NCBI GenBank assembly: GCA_050953365.1
Contig: JBMNMN010000002.1
Location: 496,001-560,000, forward strand
Direction of reading: 5' to 3'
From: UBA1426 sp050953365
GTDB lineage: Bacteria; Bacillota; Clostridia; Peptostreptococcales; Anaerovoracaceae
Length of the DNA stretch: 64,000 nt
Shown here: piece after piece, positions 26,274 to 34,642 of the stretch
Numbering within the stretch: the stretch's first letter is position 1
How the letters are laid out: every line of letters starts with the position of its first letter
Position numbers and translations under genes: made by a program
Notes under the pieces: generated by a model
Seen by the model: only the letters and a program-made list of their open reading frames with translations
Database searches by the model: none
What the model was told of the DNA's origin: nothing

Positions 26274-28742
26274 CTATTTTATTACAATATTTAATAGTTT
26301 GTCCGGAATCGGGATCATTTTAATCACGTTCTTCCCGTCCAGCAACGCTTTAACAGAGTCGTTTTTCATCGCTTCTTCCAGGAATTCTTCCTTGGAAAGG
26401 CCGCTTGTTACCATGATCCGCTCTTTTACCTTTCCGTTGATTTGAATCACGATCTCCGTTTCATCTCTGGTAAGAGCGGCCTCATCGTACTTGGGCCAGC
26501 TTTCATGATAAAGTGAGTATTCATGTCCAATATGCTGCCACATCTCCTCACAAATATGTGGAGTAAAAGGCGACAGTATCAAAATCAAGCACTCTATGGC
26601 ATAGCGAAGCAGGCCTTTGTTCAACACAGCCTCGGATTTGTACCGGTAAAGCTCATTGACGAGCACCATAATGGCCGATATGGCCGTATTGAAGTTAAAC
26701 CGGTTGCCCAGATCCTCTGTAACTTTTTTAATGGTCGTATTCAGTACATAGTTTAATTCCCTGTCCTGATCCGTTTCAACCACATAAGAATCCGGTGCAT
26801 CTTTTATTGTGTCCGAAAGTTCATAAATAAGTCGATAGACCCTTGTAAGAAAGCGGAAGCTCCCCTCTACGCCTGCATCCGACCATTCCAGCTCTTTCTC
26901 CGGCGGAGACGCAAAGAGAATAAAGAGTCTGGCCGTATCCGCACCGTATTTCCGGATGATTTCCTCGGGGCTTACGACGTTTCCTTTCGATTTGGACATT
27001 TTGGACCCGTCCTTAAGAACCATCCCCTGGGTCAAAAGGTTGGTGAAAGGTTCGGGACATGGCGAATATCCCAAATCATAAAGGAATTTATTGAAAAACC
27101 GCGCATAGAGCAGGTGAAGTATCGCATGCTCTACACCGCCGATGTATTGATCCACAGGCATCCAGTACTTGGCTTTTTCCTTGTCCCAGATTTGCTCGCT
27201 GTTTTTGGGATCCGTATACCTGAGAAAATACCAGGAGGAATCCAAAAACGTATCCATTGTATCCGTTTCACGGGTAGCTTCGCCTCCGCATTTCGGACAA
27301 GCAGCTTTCATAAAGCTTTTACTGGTCGTTAGGGGTGACTCTCCTCTACCGGTAAATTCAACGTCCGTAGGCAGGAGTACGGGAAGATTTTCGATCTTTT
27401 CCGGTACCCAGCCGCATGTTTCACAATACAGCATGGGAATCGGAGTTCCCCAGTAACGCTGTCTTGAAATAAGCCAATCCCTGAGCCTGAAATTGACGGC
27501 GTGATTTCCCAGCCCTTTTTCTTCTAAATAAGCGGTTATTTTCTTAATCGCATCCCTGCTGTTCATACCGTTGAAGCTGCCGGAGTTGATCATAGTGCCC
27601 TCGGCTTCAAAGGCTTCTTTCAAATTATACAGATCGATGTCCGGATTTTGCGGATCCACCACCGGCACAATATCCAGCTCGTACTTTATTGCAAACTCAA
27701 AGTCCCTCTGATCGTGGGCCGGTACCGCCATAATGGCCCCGGTGCCGTAATCCATGAGCACGTAATTGGCAATATAGATAGGCACTTCTTTTCCGTTCAT
27801 TGGGTTAACTGCATACCTGCCGATGAATATGCCCTCTTTCTCCAGGGTGGTGGAAGTCCTTTCTATCTCGCTCATATGCTGGAGCCTGTCCAAAAACTCC
27901 TCAACGTCTTTTCTGCATTCTTCTGTTACAAGTTCCTTTACATAGGGATGCTCCGGCGCCAATACCATGTAAGTGACACCAAAGAGCGTATCCGGTCTGG
28001 TTGTAAACACGCGAAGGGTTTTGTCGCTTCCGGCAATGTTAAAGTCCACTTCTGCGCCTTCGCTCCTGCCGATCCAGTTGCGCTGCATGATCTTTACTTT
28101 GGAAGGCCAACCCTCAAGAAGATCCAGGTCGTTCAGAAGACGATCTGCATACTCGGTAATTTTTAAATACCACTGTTCCAACTCTTTTTTTCCGACCAAG
28201 GTATGGCAGCGTTCACAGCAACCGTCAACTACCTGTTCGTTGGCAAGCACCGTTTGGCAAGAGGGACACCAGTTAACCGGATTCTTCTTTTTGTAGGCCA
28301 AACCCTTGTTAAAGAATTGGATAAAAAGCCACTGCATCCACTTATAATAATCCGGATGGCAGGTTGCGACTTCCCTGTCCCAATCATAGCTCAGCCCCAA
28401 GGTTTTCAGCTGCTGGCGCATCTCGTCAATATTTTTCCAAGTCCAGATATTTGGATGGATGCCGTTTTTTATTGCTGCATTTTCCGCCGGAAGGCCAAAG
28501 GAATCCCACCCCATCGGGTGCAATACGTTCCTTCCGCGCATGGTCAAATACCTGGAAATCACATCTCCGATGGAATAGTTTCGCACATGACCCATATGCA
28601 GTTTCCCGGAAGGATAGGGAAACATCTCCAGAAGATAATATTTCTCCTTGTTGATATCCTCGGTAGTTTTGAATATTTTCTCCTCTTCCCAGTATTTTTG
28701 CCATTTTTTTTCGATTTGACTGAAGTTGTAATGTTGATCCAT
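26274..28742 (-). CDS. leuS: Leucyl-tRNA synthetase
   Basis: An 822-residue class I synthetase. The HIGH-type motif is in YPSGKLHMGHVRNY near residue 43. A zinc-like Cys cluster (CPSCQTVLANEQ with CCERC) lies near residue 160, the CP1 editing domain covers about 220-420, and the KMSKS-type motif is in GSKMSKSKGN near residue 580. A CGGAGG site precedes the ATG. The stop is UAG. No T-box leader is visible in the short upstream gap. Confidence 0.98.
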   Translation of the reverse strand: MDQHYNFSQIEKKWQKYWEEEKIFKTTEDINKEKYYLLEMFPYPSGKLHMGHVRNYSIGDVISRYLTMRGRNVLHPMGWDSFGLPAENAAIKNGIHPNIWTWKNIDEMRQQLKTLGLSYDWDREVATCHPDYYKWMQWLFIQFFNKGLAYKKKNPVNWCPSCQTVLANEQVVDGCCERCHTLVGKKELEQWYLKITEYADRLLNDLDLLEGWPSKVKIMQRNWIGRSEGAEVDFNIAGSDKTLRVFTTRPDTLFGVTYMVLAPEHPYVKELVTEECRKDVEEFLDRLQHMSEIERTSTTLEKEGIFIGRYAVNPMNGKEVPIYIANYVLMDYGTGAIMAVPAHDQRDFEFAIKYELDIVPVVDPQNPDIDLYNLKEAFEAEGTMINSGSFNGMNSRDAIKKITAYLEEKGLGNHAVNFRLRDWLISRQRYWGTPIPMLYCETCGWVPEKIENLPVLLPTDVEFTGRGESPLTTSKSFMKAACPKCGGEATRETDTMDTFLDSSWYFLRYTDPKNSEQIWDKEKAKYWMPVDQYIGGVEHAILHLLYARFFNKFLYDLGYSPCPEPFTNLLTQGMVLKDGSKMSKSKGNVVSPEEIIRKYGADTARLFILFASPPEKELEWSDAGVEGSFRFLTRVYRLIYELSDTIKDAPDSYVVETDQDRELNYVLNTTIKKVTEDLGNRFNFNTAISAIMVLVNELYRYKSEAVLNKGLLRYAIECLILILSPFTPHICEEMWQHIGHEYSLYHESWPKYDEAALTRDETEIVIQINGKVKERIMVTSGLSKEEFLEEAMKNDSVKALLDGKNVIKMIPIPDKLLNIVIK

Positions 28743-28823
28743 CGGGTAAATCCTCCGTTGCTGTCCGTAAATTTTGTAGTATATCCTGTTCTGTTTTCTT
28801 AGTTACCGGTATATGTTCTTATC

Positions 28824-29168
28824 TTATTCTTCTATATCAAGAAGGCAGCAGTCTCCCCAAATCTTTTCGATGTTATAGTGGTTTCTCTGCTCTTCAGTAA
28901 ATATGTTTACAATGATATCGCCGTAATCCATCAGGATCCATCCGGAGCTTTGTTTGCCCTCAACATTCTTAGCAAAGATTCCTTCTTTCCCAAGTTCGTC
29001 GGTGACCTCTTTTACCAAAGTCCCAACCTGCCGCTCAGAGCTTCCCGTCGCCAAAACTAAGTAATCTGCAAAGGAAGATCTTTCCGTCACATCGATGACC
29101 ATCAGGTCTTTCGCCTTCTTTGCAGAAAGCACAGCTGCCGTTTTCAATGCGATTTCTTTATTGTTCAT
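28824..29168 (-). CDS. rsfS: Ribosomal silencing factor RsfS
   Basis: A 114-residue DUF143 protein that binds L14 (uL14) on the large subunit and blocks subunit joining in starvation. Diagnostic segments are DLMVIDVTERSSFADYLVLATG and GWILMDYGDIIVNIF, read as short blocks. AAAGGAG precedes the ATG. It overlaps yqeK by 11 nt in the usual nadD-yqeK-rsfS order. Confidence 0.95.
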   Translation of the reverse strand: MNNKEIALKTAAVLSAKKAKDLMVIDVTERSSFADYLVLATGSSERQVGTLVKEVTDELGKEGIFAKNVEGKQSSGWILMDYGDIIVNIFTEEQRNHYNIEKIWGDCCLLDIEE

Positions 29169-29691
29169 CGGCTCTCCTTTCTTTCGCCAGTAACTCCTCC
29201 CTGGCTTTTATCGTATTATCATCAATTTTATGACCTTTATGCCTTACATATTCAATAGTCCGCCCCATGACTTCCGCGCAGGCTTTATCCAAATCCTCAT
29301 AAGCCAATTCTCTCAACTTATCAACGCCCGGGTAGTCTCGGCCGGGCTCGATAGCATCCGCCAAATATATGATTTTTTCCAATTGAGACATTCCGGGGCG
29401 GCCGGTGGTATGATATGCTACCGCATTGAGAATGTCCGAATCTTCTACACCCCATTCACATTTCAATAGATCCGCGGCAATTTTTGCATGGGCAAGCTCC
29501 ACTGAATCTATCGGCCTGCACCTTGCCATGTCATGACAAAGCGCCGCGAGTTTTGCCTTATCCTTATCCACATTATAGCGAAGGGCAAGTTTTTCGGCCT
29601 CGGATACCACTCCCAGCGTGTGTTTCATCCGCTTTGGCGTCAGTTCTTTTTCGATGTGTTCTTTCAATTTGTCAAAATGAATGCTATACAT
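29158..29691 (-). CDS. yqeK: YqeK-type HD-domain hydrolase (symmetrical Ap4A hydrolase)
   Basis: A 177-residue HD protein. MKHTLGVVSEAEKLAL supplies the first His (about residue 23), LAALCHDMARCR the HD pair (about residue 52), and AVAYHTTGRPGM a later His. YqeK proteins hydrolyse Ap4A to two ADP using an iron centre. The exact start is uncertain: the ATG at 29691 overlaps a strong promoter -10 box and lacks a ribosome site. Internal TTG codons such as the one at 29667 are alternatives. Confidence 0.9.
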   Translation of the reverse strand: MYSIHFDKLKEHIEKELTPKRMKHTLGVVSEAEKLALRYNVDKDKAKLAALCHDMARCRPIDSVELAHAKIAADLLKCEWGVEDSDILNAVAYHTTGRPGMSQLEKIIYLADAIEPGRDYPGVDKLRELAYEDLDKACAEVMGRTIEYVRHKGHKIDDNTIKAREELLAKERRADEQ

Positions 29692-29718
29692 TATACCACA
29701 GTTGTCACTTTCTTACAA
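29690..29718 (-). promoter_or_regulatory. Sigma-A type promoter overlapping the yqeK start codon
   Basis: The minus strand has a TTGTAA -35 box (29713-29718), a 17-nt spacer and a perfect TATAAT -10 box (29690-29695) preceded by TGG (extended -10). Transcription would begin about 7 nt inside the yqeK coding frame as usually read. Either the yqeK start is downstream or this promoter serves yqeK-rsfS from an internal start. Confidence 0.55.
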
Positions 29719-29757
29719 GTTACGGCAAAACCTAGAAAAGTGTTGTTGTGTAAAGTG

Positions 29758-30366
29758 TCAGTATACGTAGAGATTATTTGATTCAATGTAATCGGCTACC
29801 CTTTCCGGCAGTAAATAGCGTATAGATCTGTTTTCCCTTATCCGCTTCTTTATGTCAGTAGAAGAAATGTCGATTTTAGGCATGTGCACTTTTTGAATGC
29901 GCGCGCCATATTCTGCCGTAAAACGGCGAATCAATTCATCTCTGGCCTTGTCCTTGTACCTTGGCCTTGAGCCAACAATTAAAGGAAAACTTTTCAACAG
30001 CTCTTCTATTTTATGCCAGCCTTCCATGCCTAAAAACGCATCCGTACCACAGATGAAATGCAGCTGGAACTCCTGTCCCAATTGGCGCTGACACGACTCT
30101 AATGTATGAATTGTATAAGAAATATCCGGCCCGCAAAGCTCCATGTCGGAAACTTCAAATCCCGGGTTTCCTTCTATGGCCAGTGCGGTCATATTATATC
30201 GATGCTTTTCGGATGCGCATTCACGGTTAATTTTATATGGCGACATTTTGGCAGGCATGAAAATGACTTTTTCTAAAGCCGCTCCGTCTCTTGCCTGTTC
30301 GGCAAGAATGAGATGACCAAAATGTATAGGATCAAATGTCCCGCCGATCACGCCGACTTTTTTCAT
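29758..30366 (-). CDS. nadD: Nicotinate-nucleotide adenylyltransferase NadD
   Basis: A 202-residue nucleotidyltransferase that makes nicotinate adenine dinucleotide from NaMN and ATP in NAD synthesis. GGTFDPIHFGHL (residues 9-20) holds the T/HxGH nucleotide-binding motif. The family C-terminal ISSTDIKKRIRENRSIRYLLP segment lies near residue 165, read as short blocks. AAGGAA precedes the ATG. It follows aspS closely. Confidence 0.96.
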   Translation of the reverse strand: MKKVGVIGGTFDPIHFGHLILAEQARDGAALEKVIFMPAKMSPYKINRECASEKHRYNMTALAIEGNPGFEVSDMELCGPDISYTIHTLESCQRQLGQEFQLHFICGTDAFLGMEGWHKIEELLKSFPLIVGSRPRYKDKARDELIRRFTAEYGARIQKVHMPKIDISSTDIKKRIRENRSIRYLLPERVADYIESNNLYVY

Positions 30367-30369
30367 TTG

Positions 30370-32139
30370 TTATTCCTTTACTAATGCAATACCAAGTTCA
30401 TCCAGCTGTTCTTTTGACGCTTCTGCAGGAGCTTCAGAGAGCATGCATACTGCAGCTTGATTCTTCGGAAACGCGATGACTTCCCGAATGCTCTTTTCTC
30501 CGCAAAGCAGCATTACTAAGCGGTCCAGTCCATAGGCAATTCCACCGTGGGGGGGTGTACCGTATTTGAAGGCCTCAAGCAGAAAACCAAATTTCTCCTC
30601 AGCTTCTTCCTTTGTAAGTCCCAGAACGCTGAACATCTTGCTTTGGAGTTCCCTGTCGTGGATACGGATACTGCCTCCTCCAAGCTCCACACCGTTTAGA
30701 ACGATGTCATAGGCTTTTGCTTTAACCTTTCCAGGATCCGTATCAAGCAGCGGAATATCCTCTTCCTTTGGAGATGTGAATGGATGGTGCATCGCTTTGT
30801 AGCGTTTCAGTTCTTCATCGTATTCCAACAGCGGAAAGTCCACCACCCAAAGCAGATTATAGACATTATCATCCAAAAGACCCAGCCTGCCGGCGATCTC
30901 TCTGCGCAGATAACCCAGGCTGTCGAAGACTACATTTGCCGGGCCTGCAACGATCAAAATTAAATCACCCGGCTTTCCTTCCGCCGCTTCCGCCAGTTTC
31001 CGCAATCCTTCCTGATCGTAAAACTTATTAAATGAAGACGTAATTTCATTCTCGCCTACCCGAATCCAAGCAAGTCCTTTTGCGCCGAAGGTCTTGATCT
31101 CGTCCTGAAGCTTATCCAGGTCTTTCCGGCTGAAATCCGCACTGTGTCCGTTTATATTGATGGCTCTTACATCCCCGCCTTCCGCAATGGCATTTGCAAA
31201 CACGGGGAAGGGCGAATCTTTGACACTTTCGTTGAGGGACCGCAGTTCAAAGCCGAAGCGAGTGTCCGGTTTGTCGCTTCCGTAGCGCTCCATAGCTTCC
31301 TGGTAAGTGAGACGAGGCAGGGGGAGATTGATTTCTTTCCCCATCAACTGCCGAAACAGTTGCTGCAGGTATTGTTCCTGGATCTCAATTACATCGTCTA
31401 CGTCCACAAAGGACATTTCCAGATCGATTTGTGTAAACTCCGGCTGTCTGTCCGCCCGAAGATCCTCATCTCTGAAACATTTCACGATTTGGAAATAACG
31501 ATCCAAACCGGAAACCATGAGGATTTGCTTGAACATTTGGGGAGATTGGGGAAGCGCATAGAAACGACCCCTGTTTACTCTGCTTGGAACGAGATAATCT
31601 CTGGCACCCTCCGGAGTGGGTTTGATCAGCATGGGTGTCTCTACTTCCGTAAACCCGCAGCTGTCGAAGAAATCCCTGGTTATCTTGGCCACTTTGTGGC
31701 GGAAACGGAGATTTTCCTGCATCCTGTGCTTACGCAGATCCAAGTACCGATACTTCATACGCAGGTTTTCGGATACGTCATCATCGTCCTTGATGTATAT
31801 AGGCGGTGTCTCTGCCTGAGAATATATAACAAGGTCACTGACAAAGACCTCAATATCTCCTGTGGCCAGTTCTTTATTTTTCGCCTGACGTTCTTTAACG
31901 ATTCCCCGAATTCCTACAACGAATTCATTGCGCAATCTGTCCGCCTTTTCGAAAAGTTCTTGCGGAACATCCTGGTCAAATACAATCTGAACAATTCCTG
32001 TTTTGTCACGCAAATCGCAGAAAATCAATCCTCCCAGATTTCTTCTTTTCTGTATCCAGCCATTTAGCGCCACTTCTTTTCCGATGTGTGAACTGTTCAG
32101 TTCACCGCACATATTTGTCCTCTTCAATAGCTTTGTCAC
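30370..32139 (-). CDS. aspS: Aspartyl-tRNA synthetase
   Basis: A 589-residue bacterial-type class II synthetase. An N-terminal OB anticodon-binding domain covers 1-105 (GWIQKRRNLGGLIFCDLRD). The catalytic core has the motif 2 region FRDEDLRADRQPEFTQID near residue 217. A bacterial GAD insertion spans about 295-420 and motif 3, GIAYGLDRLVMLL, lies near residue 533. The start is GTG at 32139, preceded by AAGGAGGAG and overlapping the hemZ stop. Confidence 0.97.
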   Translation of the reverse strand: MTKLLKRTNMCGELNSSHIGKEVALNGWIQKRRNLGGLIFCDLRDKTGIVQIVFDQDVPQELFEKADRLRNEFVVGIRGIVKERQAKNKELATGDIEVFVSDLVIYSQAETPPIYIKDDDDVSENLRMKYRYLDLRKHRMQENLRFRHKVAKITRDFFDSCGFTEVETPMLIKPTPEGARDYLVPSRVNRGRFYALPQSPQMFKQILMVSGLDRYFQIVKCFRDEDLRADRQPEFTQIDLEMSFVDVDDVIEIQEQYLQQLFRQLMGKEINLPLPRLTYQEAMERYGSDKPDTRFGFELRSLNESVKDSPFPVFANAIAEGGDVRAININGHSADFSRKDLDKLQDEIKTFGAKGLAWIRVGENEITSSFNKFYDQEGLRKLAEAAEGKPGDLILIVAGPANVVFDSLGYLRREIAGRLGLLDDNVYNLLWVVDFPLLEYDEELKRYKAMHHPFTSPKEEDIPLLDTDPGKVKAKAYDIVLNGVELGGGSIRIHDRELQSKMFSVLGLTKEEAEEKFGFLLEAFKYGTPPHGGIAYGLDRLVMLLCGEKSIREVIAFPKNQAAVCMLSEAPAEASKEQLDELGIALVKE

Positions 32140-33533
32140 TGTCTCTCCTCCTTAAAGTCGGTAAAAATACCGTCTTTCTTTCTCTGTATCATCTCTTCGA
32201 TGCGTTCTATATATATTTCATAATTTGAAACATTCGGAATCCGTTCAAGCCGGTTTTGGTCCGGATACCAGGCTTTGCTGATTCCCCCTGCCCCTAATGC
32301 CAATATGGTTTGATTTTCTTCCATAATACGGATGTTGTAAAGACTTTCTTTCCCGGGAAAAGAATATCCTACATTTTCAAAATTTCCCGCCATCTGCTTC
32401 TGCCGGTAAAGGTAATAGGGCATATATCCGGCACTATTAAGGAGTTGCTGCCCCCGGTCCAGCATCTTTCTTACTTTTTCTCCTTGGCGATAGCTGTAGT
32501 CTTCATCCATTTCCTTCAGTTTGGATGCTCGTTTCACCGCAAGAGTGTGCACGGTAATGTTCTCAGGTTCCAGGTTCATGACGGATTTCAGGCTATACAG
32601 GAAATCCTCCGGTTCTTCACCCGGCAGACCCGCAATCAGATCCGCATTTATTACTTTAAAACCTACATTTTGAGCCATATGAAAAGCCGCAATCACATCC
32701 TCAGGCCGGTGGCACCGTCCGATCCTATCTAAGGTTTCCTGTTTCATGGACTGAGGGTTAATGCTGATCCTGTCCACCCCGTTTTCCTTTAGCACAGTTA
32801 ACTTTGATTCCGTAATGGTATCCGGCCTTCCCGCTTCAACGGTAAACTCCAGCAACTGCCCCAGGTCAAAGCTTGTACGAACTATTTTAAGGAGCCTTTC
32901 AAGATCTTTATCCTCCAGGGTAGTGGGAGTTCCGCCGCCCACATAGACAGACTCCGGATACCAACCCCGCTTTGCCACGGCTTCTCCCGCAAAGCGTATT
33001 TCTCTTTCCAATGCGTCAAGATAAGGCGGAACCCTATCATAACTGACCTGATTGGAAGGAAAGGAACAGTATATGCAGCGGGTTGGACAAAACGGAATGC
33101 CGATATAGACTCCGATAGCCCCGGCAGTTTCCATTTGCAGATAGGGATGCTGCGTATTGCGAATGTTTATGAGAAGCTCTGCCTTCTCGGGACTCAGATA
33201 ATATTGCTTTACCAAGCAGTCTCGTACCTGTTCCGGCGTATTCCCCGCCGCCAGCAGATCTCCCACCAATTTCACCGGACGAACCCCTGTAAGTGTGCCC
33301 CAATCCAGAGATCGCCCTGTATAATCCTTCAGGCAATCATAGAGATACCGCTTTCCGTCGTCCCGGGAGGTAACGGAATCGGGTAATCGTATGAGGATAC
33401 CCCCTTCCGCTCCTGCCGGTTCCTCCAAAGGATCTTTTTCAAGGATGCAAAATTCCGAGGGCGGCAAAAACATTCTTACAAGTTCCGTCAGTTCATACAC
33501 CTGCTTGACGCGATTAAAATAAATCCTATACAA
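32136..33533 (-). CDS. hemZ: Coproporphyrinogen dehydrogenase HemZ (radical SAM)
   Basis: A 465-residue radical SAM protein of the HemN/HemZ group. The 4Fe-4S motif is CPTRCIYCSFPSN near residue 155, followed by YVGGGTPTTL and NPQSMKQETLDRIGR. It has an N-terminal extension of about 150 residues typical of HemZ. It is predicted to act in anaerobic porphyrin metabolism. The start is TTG at 33533 with AAGGAG about 10 nt upstream; it overlaps the MBL gene stop by 8 nt. Confidence 0.88.
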   Translation of the reverse strand: MYRIYFNRVKQVYELTELVRMFLPPSEFCILEKDPLEEPAGAEGGILIRLPDSVTSRDDGKRYLYDCLKDYTGRSLDWGTLTGVRPVKLVGDLLAAGNTPEQVRDCLVKQYYLSPEKAELLINIRNTQHPYLQMETAGAIGVYIGIPFCPTRCIYCSFPSNQVSYDRVPPYLDALEREIRFAGEAVAKRGWYPESVYVGGGTPTTLEDKDLERLLKIVRTSFDLGQLLEFTVEAGRPDTITESKLTVLKENGVDRISINPQSMKQETLDRIGRCHRPEDVIAAFHMAQNVGFKVINADLIAGLPGEEPEDFLYSLKSVMNLEPENITVHTLAVKRASKLKEMDEDYSYRQGEKVRKMLDRGQQLLNSAGYMPYYLYRQKQMAGNFENVGYSFPGKESLYNIRIMEENQTILALGAGGISKAWYPDQNRLERIPNVSNYEIYIERIEEMIQRKKDGIFTDFKEERQ

Positions 33534-34146
33534 AGGGATTGTGCTCCTTTTCCATCCCTATGGTCGTGGGCCCCATATGACCCGGATACACTTGTGTATC
33601 TGCAGGAAGTGTATAGAGCTTCTCCTGTATGGCCCGTTTCAATTCTGCAAAGGAGGAACCGGGAAAATCGGTTCTTCCTATAGATCCCGCAAAAAGTGTA
33701 TCTCCGCTGAAAAGGCTGTTTTCCACATAAACGGACATGCCTCCCGGTGTATGCCCCGGTGTAAACAAGCATTTCAATTCCAGTCCGCCTACTTTCAACA
33801 GTTCATTATCCTTTACATAATGATCTGCAGTAATAGATAAGGGGCGCCCGCAGGTCATAGAGGAATAGTTCTTTCTCGGGTCATAAAGCAGATCCCGCTC
33901 TTTCTCATGAGCGATGAGCAAAGCCTTAGGCCATGCCTTCCGGTAAGATTCCAGTCCGCAGATATGATCTCCGTGACCATGGGTTAAAATGATGTATTCG
34001 ATTTCTATATTATTATTTTCCACGTGGTCCAGCAGATCGGCATCTTCGCCGCCGGGATCAACGATAAATCCTTTGTTTGTTTCTTCGTCCACCACGAGAT
34101 AAGTGTTAACGGATAACGGGCCGGTTACAAAACGATAAATTTGCAT
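33526..34146 (-). CDS. MBL-fold metallo-hydrolase (glyoxalase II-like)
   Basis: A 206-residue metallo-beta-lactamase-fold hydrolase. The metal motif is ILTHGHGDHICGL near residue 55, TPGHTPGGMSVY lies near 130 and SGDTLFAGSIGRTDFPG near 148. It resembles YqgX-type glyoxalase II or thioesterase-like proteins; the substrate is unknown. AAGGAGAG precedes the ATG. The stop is UAG with UAA three codons later. It is coupled to hemZ. Confidence 0.88.
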   Translation of the reverse strand: MQIYRFVTGPLSVNTYLVVDEETNKGFIVDPGGEDADLLDHVENNNIEIEYIILTHGHGDHICGLESYRKAWPKALLIAHEKERDLLYDPRKNYSSMTCGRPLSITADHYVKDNELLKVGGLELKCLFTPGHTPGGMSVYVENSLFSGDTLFAGSIGRTDFPGSSFAELKRAIQEKLYTLPADTQVYPGHMGPTTIGMEKEHNPFV

Positions 34147-34170
34147 AAAACTCTCCTTAAATATAATATT

Positions 34171-34620
34171 TTAGAACAACTTGCGACTATCCAACAGTAG
34201 AGTTACCGGTCCGTCGTTTTCAATGCGAACCAGCATTTCTGCACGGAAGACGCCTTCTTCTGTATGAATCCCTCTGTTTCTACATTCCGCAACAAAACGC
34301 TGATAGAGACGATCCGCTTCTTCAGGCTTTGCTGCGCGAGTAAAACTCGGGCGTTTTCCTTTTCTACAATCCCCTAATAGTGTGAACTGGGATACTACGA
34401 GCATTTCTCCTCCCACTTCGGTCAAGGAGAGGTTCATTTTACCGTCGGCATCCTCAAAGATGCGAAGACCTGTAATTTTCTCCGCCATATAATTCACATC
34501 TGTATCCGTATCCCCTTCCTCCACTCCCAAGAGGACCATCAATCCTTTACTTATTTCACCTTTGATTTCTCCGTCAACCAGAACATGAGAGCGGATCACC
34601 CTCTGAACTACTGCACGCAT
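34171..34620 (-). CDS. dtd: D-aminoacyl-tRNA deacylase
   Basis: A 149-residue enzyme that removes D-amino acids and glycine mischarged on tRNA. The Gly-cisPro and catalytic motifs are recognisable in VVSQFTLLGDCRKGKRPSFTRAA (SQFTL near residue 77), along with the C-terminal NDGPVTLLLDS. A GGAGG site precedes the ATG. It follows rel in the standard clostridial order. Confidence 0.97.
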   Translation of the reverse strand: MRAVVQRVIRSHVLVDGEIKGEISKGLMVLLGVEEGDTDTDVNYMAEKITGLRIFEDADGKMNLSLTEVGGEMLVVSQFTLLGDCRKGKRPSFTRAAKPEEADRLYQRFVAECRNRGIHTEEGVFRAEMLVRIENDGPVTLLLDSRKLF

Positions 34621-34642
34621 ACTTCCTCCAGCTTTCTATATT

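Noticed and set aside
31144..32067. A 307-residue plus-strand open frame
   Set aside because: It is the antisense of aspS; the composition is that of a shadow frame and no domain is recognised.
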